From: an uncultured Clostridium sp.
GTDB taxonomy: Bacteria > Bacillota > Clostridia > Lachnospirales > Lachnospiraceae
Reading direction: 5' to 3'
Assembly: GCA_900549235.1 (NCBI GenBank)
Contig: URNT01000001.1
Location: 1-64,000, forward strand
DNA: 64,000 bases
In this document: piece by piece, positions 46,457 to 53,981 of the stretch
Layout of the letters: every line of letters starts with the position of its first letter
How positions within the stretch are numbered: the first letter of the stretch is position 1
Position numbers and translations under genes: made by a program
Notes under the pieces: generated by a model
Seen by the model: the letters and a program-made list of their open reading frames with translations, nothing else
What the model was told of the DNA's origin: nothing
Databases searched by the model: none

Positions 46457-46981
46457 TCACCTTCTTTTCTGGAATAGCGAACGTATTTTTTCACATATAT
46501 TTTTCTTTTTCGGGGTGCATATTTCATTAACAATAGTTTGAATTTCTTCGTAATTGTAACCGGCGGCGGAAAGTCTGTTCTTTCGATCTGCGCCATTTCC
46601 CCAGGATCCGGATATAACTTCATACGCTATTTGTAAATTTTTATTCTTTGCGACGCGGATTTCAAAATCCGGTGGTAAAATAATTCTTTCTTTCGCTCGT
46701 TTCTTTTGAACCTTTTTGTACCTTCTGGAAGTCTTCAAGATTTCACATTCAAGTTCCGGATCCCACCATCTATTATCCGGGTGGAATTCACATTCATTAC
46801 ATGGCCATTCGTTGGATCCGTTTTTCATTCCAGGACAACCGTGACATTCGATTATCATTCCGCTTGAATTCATTTCTGGTTGAATAAGAAAGTTAATAAT
46901 CACCACGACAACAAATAGAATAAATAAGGCAATCGGGGCGCCAACGATAACGCCGGCAATAATTAAAATTGTTTTTATCAT
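46457..46981 (-). CDS. Membrane protein with CW_7 cell-wall-binding repeat and Cys motif
   Basis: 174 residues. An N-terminal membrane helix (IAGVIVGAPIALFILFVVVV) is followed by a Cys-rich segment (CHGCPGMKNGSNEWPCNEC), a basic stretch, and then GSWGNGADRKNRLSAAGYNY, almost the same as the lysozyme's CW_7 (Cpl-7) repeat. The repeat thus appears in both endolysin and a membrane-anchored protein at the opposite end of the prophage. A role in wall interaction or exclusion of related phages is possible but unproven. Confidence 0.78.
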   Translation of the reverse strand: MIKTILIIAGVIVGAPIALFILFVVVVIINFLIQPEMNSSGMIIECHGCPGMKNGSNEWPCNECEFHPDNRWWDPELECEILKTSRRYKKVQKKRAKERIILPPDFEIRVAKNKNLQIAYEVISGSWGNGADRKNRLSAAGYNYEEIQTIVNEICTPKKKNICEKIRSLFQKRR

Positions 46982-46993
46982 AGTCCCACCGCC

Positions 46994-47275
46994 TTAATAC
47001 CTGGATATTTCCCAGCGTTCGGAAGTATAACGATTTATGAAATCGTTTATGTTCTTCACATATTCTTTCAAGATCTCTTTTGATTCTTCGATTGCGCCAG
47101 GAAGTGATTCGGCTTTCAACTTTTGGGCGTCAATTTGAAACTGGGCGCATGATAAGAACCAGCCGTCCAGGTGAATAATTTTGTGGATTGTGACCTTGAT
47201 TCCGTTTAATGTCGTGTAGAATATTGTTCCGGTTTCAACCGGTTTTCCGTAGTCTGAATTACTGATAAATTTCAT
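46994..47275 (-). CDS. Prophage hypothetical protein at attachment end, 93 aa
   Basis: The outermost phage gene on the right. It opens KFISNSDYGKPVETGTIFYT, with a beta-type body and helical C-terminus (ILKEYVKNINDFINRYTSER). It starts about 60 bp from the host/phage junction in miaB, facing left. No family recognised. It may be transcribed from the interrupted miaB promoter. Confidence 0.65.
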   Translation of the reverse strand: MKFISNSDYGKPVETGTIFYTTLNGIKVTIHKIIHLDGWFLSCAQFQIDAQKLKAESLPGAIEESKEILKEYVKNINDFINRYTSERWEISRY

Positions 47276-47352
47276 GTTTTCCTTTCCGGGAAAAGCCTTG
47301 AATTTATAAGAAGATTACAACGTCTTTTTTACTCACACAATAGGACAGCCGA
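47276..47352. other. Right prophage attachment site region (attR or attL)
   Basis: Phage sequence ends and host miaB sequence resumes around 47341-47352 (GGACAGCCGAAGGTG on + is the miaB TFGC codon region). Serine recombinases need only a dinucleotide core, so the crossover cannot be placed to the base. The partner site lies outside the window. Confidence 0.7.
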
Positions 47353-47497
47353 AGGTGTTGATACAGCAGGTAAGGGGACGGCCAAGTGAGGCGGAAACAG
47401 CCGCAAGCTGGGCCTTTGCTTTCTCCATAAAATACTGCTGGCGCTCCGGCTCAGAAACCGGAGGCTCTTGGGTATATAGGTCTTTGGATTCTACCAT
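47333..47497 (-). pseudogene. miaB: miaB 5' fragment interrupted by prophage
   Basis: From the ATG at 47497 (AAAGGAGCAG upstream), the frame reads QQYFMEKAKAQLAAVSASLG, then RPLTCCINTFGC, the start of MiaB proteins before the first iron-sulfur cysteine region (TFGCQMN). The next residues (PIV then stop) are phage-derived. MiaB methylthiolates A37 of tRNAs reading UNN codons. Only about 50 of an expected ~450-480 residues remain here; the rest would lie left of the prophage. MiaB function should be lost unless excision restores it. Confidence 0.85.
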
Positions 47498-47582
47498 TTA
47501 TCTGCTCCTTTTTGCAACGAATAAGCAGGCTGGACCCGCCGGGCCCAGCCATATGTGTTTGTTCTTAAGTATAACAGTATGA

Positions 47583-47611
47583 ATTTTACTTTAAAATGAG
47601 AAAGAAGTCAA
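47583..47611 (-). promoter_or_regulatory. miaB promoter
   Basis: Minus strand TTGACT (47606-47611), 17-bp spacer, TAAAAT (47583-47588), about 86 bp before the miaB start. With miaB cut, it points into the prophage's right-end genes. A GC-rich hairpin (47521-47543 region) lies in the leader and might attenuate it. Confidence 0.7.
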
Positions 47612-47728
47612 CTAGAGTGTTTGAAAATTGCTTTTCGTCAGATGTACATCACCCTGTGCGGGAGATCCAGGCCGGATGAAGGAGGCGGTTCAAACTCTGT
47701 GCCTCAGCCCTATTTTTTACCGGTTTTC

Positions 47729-48394
47729 TCACTCCTCTCTCTCCATCACCACAAACCGGTTCCTCTCAAACTCGATCATCCCCTCCGCCCTCATTCTGGA
47801 AAGTTCCGCTGACAGGGCACTCCTGTCTACGGACAGATAATCTGCCATCTGCTGCCGGTTAAAGGGAATGGTAAACTGTCTGCTCCCCTGACGCAGGGAC
47901 TCCTGGGACAGGTATACCAGAACCCGCTCCCGAAGGGATTTGGGGGTAATAAGATCCATTTTCTTTGTAAGCATCAGATTTTTATAGGCCAGCACATAGA
48001 GCAGACGGCCAATGAGACGGCTGTGAAAATCACAGGCAGCAGAACATACATTAAGGATCCGGTTCACATCCATAAAAAGCACCTCTGCATCCTCTGCCGC
48101 CTGCACGTCTACCATGAGAGGCTCCCCCTTAAGACAGGCATAGGTTTCAGCAAATACCTGGCCTGCCCGGATATTTTCTATAATGGTCTGATTGCCCCAC
48201 AAATCGTCCTTTATAATATTGGCGGACCCTTTCATCAGAACCCCCAGACGTCCGGTCACATCTCCGATACGGTAAATATAGGCGCCTTTTTTGTACCGCT
48301 TTTCTTCTGCTGACAGGCATGTCAGCATCCCGCGGATTTCCTCCTCCTTCATTCCCTGAAATAAAGTCATGCCCTTTAAAATCTGTATCTCCAT
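47729..48394 (-). CDS. Crp/Fnr family transcriptional regulator
   Basis: 221 residues. The N-terminal cyclic-nucleotide-binding fold (KKGAYIYRIGDVTGRLGVLM, AGQVFAETYACLKGEPLMVD) leads to a C-terminal winged helix (FNRQQMADYLSVDRSALSAE). It is divergent from hcp with palindromes between them, so it probably senses nitrosative or redox stress and controls hcp, as Crp/Fnr regulators beside hcp do elsewhere. Whether it binds heme or Fe-S is not visible from motifs; only a few Cys are present. Confidence 0.88.
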   Translation of the reverse strand: MEIQILKGMTLFQGMKEEEIRGMLTCLSAEEKRYKKGAYIYRIGDVTGRLGVLMKGSANIIKDDLWGNQTIIENIRAGQVFAETYACLKGEPLMVDVQAAEDAEVLFMDVNRILNVCSAACDFHSRLIGRLLYVLAYKNLMLTKKMDLITPKSLRERVLVYLSQESLRQGSRQFTIPFNRQQMADYLSVDRSALSAELSRMRAEGMIEFERNRFVVMEREE

Positions 48395-48409
48395 TTTTTC
48401 TTCCTTTCG

Positions 48410-48434
48410 TTGTTACAACAACAGACTTGTTGTT
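48410..48434. promoter_or_regulatory. Operator palindromes in hcp / Crp-Fnr intergenic region
   Basis: TTGTT-AC-AACAA and, overlapping, AACAACA-GACT-TGTTGTT (48417-48434) form dyads just upstream of a TATAGT -10 (48440-48445) for hcp. They are probable binding sites for the divergent Crp/Fnr protein. Confidence 0.7.
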
Positions 48435-48502
48435 TTGATTATAGTATCATATCCTCACAAACGTCAAGGTATACCACCAGAATATAAGGAGGATTTTATA
48501 AA

Positions 48503-50104
48503 ATGGAACAGACAGCTTCTATGTTTTGCTTTCAGTGCGAACAGACAGCCGGCTGCCGCAGCTGCCAGGGTAAGGCAGGTGTCTGCGGAAAGACGGCAGA
48601 AATTGCCGGGCTTCAGGATCAGGTGATCGGCACCCTCATCGGCCTTGCAGGAGCGGCAGACGGCGTATCTCCTTCCAGGAATACAGACCGCCTCGTGATC
48701 GAAGGGCTCTTTTCTACCCTTACCAATGTAAATTTCGACGGAGAATATTTCCACAAGCTGTTAGCTCAGATTGAAGAGGAAAAGCAGAGCCTGGCCCCGG
48801 GCTGCGCTGCCTGTATGGCAAGATGCGGAAAAAGTGATGCCTATGATCTGAACCGGCTGTGGACGGATAAGGAGGATGTGCGCTCATTAAAATCCCTGAT
48901 CCTTTTCGGCCTTAAGGGTATGGCCGCCTACGCCTATCACGCTCAGGTGCTGGGACATGAAAATAAGCGGGTCAATGATTTCTTCTACAAAGGACTCTTT
49001 GCCGTAGGCTATGACGGCTATTCCTCTGAGGAGCTTTTAGGACTTACCATGGAGCTTGGGGAGATAAACCTTCTCTGTATGGAAATGCTGGATCACGCAA
49101 ACAGGGACGCTTTTGGAGTGCCCCAGCCTGCTGCCGTTCCCCTGACCATTGAAAAAGGGCCCTTTATCGTAATCTCCGGCCACGATCTCTATGACCTGGA
49201 GCTGCTTTTAAAGCAGACAGAGGGAACCGGCATCAATGTATACACCCACGGGGAAATGCTGCCTGCCCATGCCTATCCAAAGCTCAAGGCCTACTCTCAT
49301 CTGAAAGGGAATTTTGGTACTGCCTGGCAGAACCAGCAGAAGGAATTTGACCAGCTCCCCGCTCCTGTACTCTTTACCACCAACTGCCTGATGCCGCCAA
49401 AGCCTTCTTATAGGGATCGTGTATTTACTACGGAAGTAGTGTCCTATCCAGGACTGGTCCATATCGGAGAGGAAAAGGATTTTACACCGGCGATCGAAAA
49501 AGCCCTGGAGCTTGGCGGATACCCAGAGGATCATCTGGTTCCGGGCGCCAATGGCGGCAGCCAGGTGACAACGGGCTTTGGCCATGAAACCATTCTTGGA
49601 GCGGCAGAGGATGTATTAAAGGCGGTGAAGCAGGGGGAACTCCGCCACTTCTTCCTGGTAGGCGGCTGCGACGGAGCCCGCCCCGGCCGAAGCTATTTTA
49701 CAGAATTTGTAAAGCAGACTCCGGCAGACTCCCTGATCCTTACGCTAGCCTGCGGCAAATACCGCTTCAACGACCTGGATCTGGGCACCATTATGGGTCT
49801 TCCAAGATTACTGGATATGGGCCAGTGCAATGACGCCTACGGAGCCATCCGCGTGGCCCTGGCTCTCTCAGAGGCCCTGGGCTGCAGTGTCAATGACCTG
49901 CCCCTTACTCTGGTGCTGTCCTGGTATGAGCAGAAGGCTGTATGCATCCTTTTAACCCTTTTGCACCTGGGGATTAAAAACATCTATCTCGGGCCCACCC
50001 TGCCCGCCTTCCTGTCTCCTTCCATTGCAGAATATCTGGTGAAGAACTTTGATCTGCATCTGGTAGGAGAACCGGGGGAGGATTTAAAAAATATGCTTGG
50101 ATAA
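48503..50104 (+). CDS. hcp: Hydroxylamine reductase / hybrid cluster protein
   Basis: 533 residues. The N-terminal FCFQCEQTAGCRSCQGKAG binds the [4Fe-4S] cluster; cysteines and a Glu later in the chain (VGGCDGARPGRSYFTEF; LTLACGKYRFN) bind the hybrid cluster. Hcp reduces hydroxylamine or NO and protects anaerobes from nitrosative stress. It has its own promoter and is divergent from a Crp/Fnr regulator. RBS AAGGAGG. Confidence 0.97.
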   Translation: MEQTASMFCFQCEQTAGCRSCQGKAGVCGKTAEIAGLQDQVIGTLIGLAGAADGVSPSRNTDRLVIEGLFSTLTNVNFDGEYFHKLLAQIEEEKQSLAPGCAACMARCGKSDAYDLNRLWTDKEDVRSLKSLILFGLKGMAAYAYHAQVLGHENKRVNDFFYKGLFAVGYDGYSSEELLGLTMELGEINLLCMEMLDHANRDAFGVPQPAAVPLTIEKGPFIVISGHDLYDLELLLKQTEGTGINVYTHGEMLPAHAYPKLKAYSHLKGNFGTAWQNQQKEFDQLPAPVLFTTNCLMPPKPSYRDRVFTTEVVSYPGLVHIGEEKDFTPAIEKALELGGYPEDHLVPGANGGSQVTTGFGHETILGAAEDVLKAVKQGELRHFFLVGGCDGARPGRSYFTEFVKQTPADSLILTLACGKYRFNDLDLGTIMGLPRLLDMGQCNDAYGAIRVALALSEALGCSVNDLPLTLVLSWYEQKAVCILLTLLHLGIKNIYLGPTLPAFLSPSIAEYLVKNFDLHLVGEPGEDLKNMLG

Positions 50105-50142
50105 TGTGTTTAAAAAGCCGGAAACAGCCCTTTTAGGGTCCC

Positions 50143-50913
50143 TTATCCCTTTAAAAACACCATCTCCCGCTCCGATGAATCCGCCTCACTATACCCATAC
50201 CCCAGCCGGTTAAACCCTTTTGCGGCCTCCGGCTCCTTCCCTCCCTGCTCTGCCAGAAACCGCACCATCTCTCCCCTGGCCATCTTGGCTTCGGTTGCTT
50301 TTACACGGATTTTAATTTTTCCATTTTTATCTGCTTCCTTTGTGCCAAAAACACAGCTTATGAAGGCATCACCTTCTCTGAGATAAGGCTCTACTGCCCG
50401 GCTGTACTCCTTGGAGGCCAGGTTAAGGATCACGCAGCGCTCCCCCTCCTCACGGCGCAGCGCCTCATACAGCTTCTCTCCCCAGAACTCATACAGGCTT
50501 TCTGCGCCTTCGGGAAAGTCTGCCTTTGCCTGCATCTCCAGCCGGTACGGCACGATCCCATCTAAAGGCCGCAGGATCCCGTAAAATCCTGACAGAATCC
50601 GCAGCTGCTCTTGAGCGTAGCTCCACTGTCCCCGGTCAAATACTCCCGGCGCCATATACTGGTACTGAAGCCCTTCATAAGAAAGAAGAGCCGGCGTCAG
50701 GCGCTTCCTAAGATCCATACTGGCAAACCGCTCTGTATTGAGCCTTGCAATGGCTTCATTGCACCCCCAGAGGGCCCTGGCTTCCTCAAAGCTCAGTCCT
50801 CTGATATATTCCTTTAATTTCTCCGCCTCAGACAGAAAACAGGGAAGACCTGCCGTTTCCAGCTCATCTTCCCTGATATTCATCTTTTTGGCAGGCGATA
50901 TAATAATTTTCAT
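50143..50913 (-). CDS. yaaA: YaaA family peroxide-stress protein
   Basis: About 256 residues from the ATG at 50913 (GGGAGG upstream), after a short leader frame. MKIIISPAKKMNIREDEL is the YaaA (DUF328) start; YQYMAPGVFDRGQWSYAQEQ then FYGILRPLDGIVPYRLEMQ follow. In E. coli YaaA limits intracellular iron under peroxide stress. It is convergent with hcp and is the final gene of the proB-proA-lepB operon region. Confidence 0.93.
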   Translation of the reverse strand: MKIIISPAKKMNIREDELETAGLPCFLSEAEKLKEYIRGLSFEEARALWGCNEAIARLNTERFASMDLRKRLTPALLSYEGLQYQYMAPGVFDRGQWSYAQEQLRILSGFYGILRPLDGIVPYRLEMQAKADFPEGAESLYEFWGEKLYEALRREEGERCVILNLASKEYSRAVEPYLREGDAFISCVFGTKEADKNGKIKIRVKATEAKMARGEMVRFLAEQGGKEPEAAKGFNRLGYGYSEADSSEREMVFLKG

Positions 50914-50939
50914 CTTCTGCCTCCCATTCATTTCCAGTT

Positions 50940-51518
50940 CTATTCTATTTTTCCAATTTTAGGGAAATAACTAAACAGCACCTTTGCTATGATCTGGTCC
51001 TTTTCTACAAATTTATGATCCCAGAATCTGGCGTCCATGGAATTGTTCCGGTTGTCACCCAGCATAAAATAGCATCCCTCCGGCACCGTATAAGGCCCGT
51101 AGGAGCCCTCCATAGGCTCTGGAAGATAAGGCTCATCCAGAGGCGTTTCGGAACCGTCGATATAGACCTTTCCGTCTATAATGGTCACCGTCTCTCCCGG
51201 CAGGCCGATCACACGCTTTACAAAATAAGTCTTGCCTGTGGGATCGTCAGGGAAATGGAAGATCACCACATCCCCCCTCTCCGGATCTGACGCAAGATAC
51301 GAGAGTCTGGAGCCGATGACCCGGCTCTTTGACATAATGGTATTTTCCATGGAACCGGTAGGTACCCGGCTGTTCGCTATGATAAATGTATTGAGAAACC
51401 AGGCAATCACCACGGCCAGCACGATGATCATGATCCAGCTCAGTATCTCCCTTGCCAGATTAAATGGCTCTTCCTGCCGTCTTCGGCTTTTGCCTTTTTT
51501 GTTCTCCTCCTGGGACAT
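50940..51518 (-). CDS. lepB: Signal peptidase I
   Basis: 192 residues. One N-terminal membrane helix (ILSWIMIIVLAVVIAWFLNT), then the catalytic serine in NSRVPTGSMENTIM and the lysine in YFVKRVIGLPGETV, and the conserved GDNRNNSMDAR. It cleaves signal peptides on the outer face of the membrane. Length is usual for Firmicutes SipS-type enzymes. 27 bp upstream lies the yaaA start. Confidence 0.96.
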   Translation of the reverse strand: MSQEENKKGKSRRRQEEPFNLAREILSWIMIIVLAVVIAWFLNTFIIANSRVPTGSMENTIMSKSRVIGSRLSYLASDPERGDVVIFHFPDDPTGKTYFVKRVIGLPGETVTIIDGKVYIDGSETPLDEPYLPEPMEGSYGPYTVPEGCYFMLGDNRNNSMDARFWDHKFVEKDQIIAKVLFSYFPKIGKIE

Positions 51519-51544
51519 TCTTTTTCCTCTTTTCCAATTTATAT

Positions 51545-52792
51545 TCAGCCACGAATCTGCCCGTCACCATAAATGATATATTTGGTAGTGGTCAGTTCCT
51601 TCAGTCCCATAGGCCCCCTTGCGTGAAGCTTCTGGGTGCTGATGCCGATCTCCGCCCCAAAGCCAAATTCCTCTCCGTCTGTAAAGCGGGTGGAGGCATT
51701 GACATAAACAGCGGCGGCATCTACTTCATTTAAAAACTTCTGGGCGTTAAAATAATCAGAAGTAATAATGGACTCGGAATGGCCTGTGTTGTAGGTGTTG
51801 ATATGTAAAATGGCTTCCTCCACCGAATCCACCAGCTTCAAGGACAGGATATAATCCAGATACTCCTTCCCCCAGTCCTCCTCGTCAGCCGCCAGAAACT
51901 CCGGCACAATGGCCCTTGCGGCTTCATCTGCCCGGATCTCCACCTGATGCTTCTCTCCCAGCCTTTTTTTCAGCATGGGGAGAAATGCCTCAGCCACCGC
52001 CCGGTGCACCAGAAGAGACTCACAGGCGTTGCACACGCCGATCCTCTGTGTTTTTGCGTTTACCAGAATGTCAGCCGCCATATTCAGGTCTGCGGACTCA
52101 TCTACATAAATATGACAGTTGCCCGTTCCTGTCTCGATCACAGGCACTGTACTGTTCTCCACAACGGCCCGGATCAGCCCGGCTCCTCCTCTGGGGATCA
52201 GCACGTCAATATACTGATTCAGACGCATCAGCTCCCTTGTGGTCTCCCTGCTGGTATCCTCGATCAGCTGCAGGGCGTCCTCTGGAAGCCCTGCCCGGCC
52301 AAGACCGGTGCGGAGCCAGTATACGATGGCCCGGTTAGACTGCAGCGCGTCGCTGCCGCCCTTTAAAATCACTGCGTTGCCTGACTTAAAGCAGAGACCG
52401 AAGGCGTCCGCCGTTACATTGGGACGGGCCTCGTAGATCATGCCGATAACCCCTAAAGGCACGCGCTTCTGGCCGATCTGCAGTCCATTGGGGCGCAGCT
52501 TCATAGACAGCACCTCTCCCACCGGATCGTCCAGAGCAGCCACATTCAAAAGACCGTCTGCCATGGCCTGAACCCTTGCAGGAGTCAGCCTCAGGCGGTC
52601 TAAAAGCCCCTGGCTCATACCTGCGGCTTTAGCCTTTTCATAATCCTCCTGATTAGCCGTAAGAATCTCATCTTCACCCTCAAGGAGGGCTCTTGCAGCC
52701 TCCTCAAGACCCATATTTTTCTCCCTGGACCCCAGGGTATTTAAGATCCGCGATACATCCTTTGCTCTGCTTCCTATTTCACTTAACGTCAT
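51545..52792 (-). CDS. proA: Gamma-glutamyl phosphate reductase
   Basis: 415 residues. GVIGMIYEARPNVTADAFGL and VIPRGGAGLIRAVVENSTVP, plus the catalytic cysteine in QRIGVCNACESLLVH, are ProA features. It reduces gamma-glutamyl phosphate to glutamate semialdehyde in proline synthesis. It lies downstream of proB and a small DUF896 gene in one operon. Confidence 0.97.
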   Translation of the reverse strand: MTLSEIGSRAKDVSRILNTLGSREKNMGLEEAARALLEGEDEILTANQEDYEKAKAAGMSQGLLDRLRLTPARVQAMADGLLNVAALDDPVGEVLSMKLRPNGLQIGQKRVPLGVIGMIYEARPNVTADAFGLCFKSGNAVILKGGSDALQSNRAIVYWLRTGLGRAGLPEDALQLIEDTSRETTRELMRLNQYIDVLIPRGGAGLIRAVVENSTVPVIETGTGNCHIYVDESADLNMAADILVNAKTQRIGVCNACESLLVHRAVAEAFLPMLKKRLGEKHQVEIRADEAARAIVPEFLAADEEDWGKEYLDYILSLKLVDSVEEAILHINTYNTGHSESIITSDYFNAQKFLNEVDAAAVYVNASTRFTDGEEFGFGAEIGISTQKLHARGPMGLKELTTTKYIIYGDGQIRG

Positions 52793-52806
52793 ATCCGCCG
52801 CCCCTT

Positions 52807-53028
52807 TCAGACTTCCTTGATCCCGCCATACTTCTTGCCAAGATCTGTAATGGTTCCATCCTTTTCCTGGATGGAGATATTATTTAAGTTGCCCCGCAGG
52901 CTCTGTCTTACAGCCGCGATATACTCCTGGCGCAGCGCCGCCTGCTCCTTCTTTTCCTCCTCTGTCAGTCCTACGGACTTTGACTTATGATACAAGGTAT
53001 TGATTCGGTCGATCTTCAGGTTATCCAT
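52807..53028 (-). CDS. DUF896 small protein (YnzC-like)
   Basis: 73 residues: INTLYHKSKSVGLTEEEKKE then QAALRQEYIAAVRQSLRG, the DUF896 helical hairpin. The function is unknown. It lies between proB and proA, a position without an obvious link to proline synthesis. Confidence 0.9.
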   Translation of the reverse strand: MDNLKIDRINTLYHKSKSVGLTEEEKKEQAALRQEYIAAVRQSLRGNLNNISIQEKDGTITDLGKKYGGIKEV

Positions 53029-53040
53029 AATTCCTCCAGT

Positions 53041-53904
53041 TTAATATTCATTGTTCAGATAATGCATCAGGTCAAAATCCAGGTTGGGATGGGCCAGGAA
53101 CAGAGTCCCCTTTTCCTTCCCTTCCATGATCTCCAGGATCACCTCCACCGAGTCTCCGTTGGCAATGACCATATCTGCTCCACTGTCTGTGGCGATCCGC
53201 GCAGCCGCCAGCTTGGCCGACATACCACCGGTGCCTACGTCGCTTCCGGAAGTGGATTTTCCCATCCCCAAAAGCTCCGGTGTGATCTCCGGCACCAGGC
53301 TTACAAAGCCTGCCTCCGGGTTCTGTCTGGGATCATCTGTATAAAGACCGTCTATATCAGACAGAAGGATCAGAAGATCCGCCCCGATCAGTGCGGCAAC
53401 AATGGCGGAAAGACGGTCATTGTCGCCGAAGCTGTCCACATAGGGGATCTCCGAGGTAGATACTGTATCGTTTTCATTGACAATAGGAATAGCTCCCAGC
53501 TTTAAAAGCTCGTCAAAGGTATTCTGGGCATTGTAGCGGGAGGCGTCATTAACCATGGTATCCTTGGTAAGAAGGACCTGGGCCGCTGTCTGGTTGTACT
53601 CGGCAGACAGCTTCTGATACACCATCATAAGCCTGGCCTGGCCTACGGCTGCAAAGGCCTGCTTTTCCGCCAGGCTGTCAGGACGCTTGTGATGTCCCAG
53701 GGCCTGACGGCCTGCGGCAATGGCTCCTGAGGATACCAGGACCACCTCCTTTCCTTCCCCTCTCAGATCGCTGATCACCCGGATCAGTTTTTCGATCTTC
53801 ATCAGGTTCAGCTCCCCTGTTTCCAGATGGGTGAGAGAAGAAGAACCGATCTTTATTACAATTCTTTTTTTGCTGTGAAGCTTCTGGCGTTCCTGTATTT
53901 CCAT
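53041..53904 (-). CDS. proB: Glutamate 5-kinase
   Basis: 287 residues. IVIKIGSSSLTHLETGELNL is the amino-acid-kinase N-terminus, with SSGAIAAGRQALGHHKRP and TGGMSAKLAAARIATDSGAD. The PUA domain seen in E. coli ProB is missing, as in several Clostridia. It phosphorylates glutamate, the first step of proline biosynthesis. First gene of the operon ending in lepB/yaaA. Confidence 0.96.
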   Translation of the reverse strand: MEIQERQKLHSKKRIVIKIGSSSLTHLETGELNLMKIEKLIRVISDLRGEGKEVVLVSSGAIAAGRQALGHHKRPDSLAEKQAFAAVGQARLMMVYQKLSAEYNQTAAQVLLTKDTMVNDASRYNAQNTFDELLKLGAIPIVNENDTVSTSEIPYVDSFGDNDRLSAIVAALIGADLLILLSDIDGLYTDDPRQNPEAGFVSLVPEITPELLGMGKSTSGSDVGTGGMSAKLAAARIATDSGADMVIANGDSVEVILEIMEGKEKGTLFLAHPNLDFDLMHYLNNEY

Positions 53905-53981
53905 AGAACCTCCCCTTAATCTATCTTACTCTGTCAGATGACTCTAAACTTAACTTATCTTACACCAATTTGCAGGCCTCG

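Noticed and set aside
47339..47582. Plus-strand 75-residue frame at 47355-47582
   Set aside because: Antisense to the miaB fragment and its leader; no RBS.
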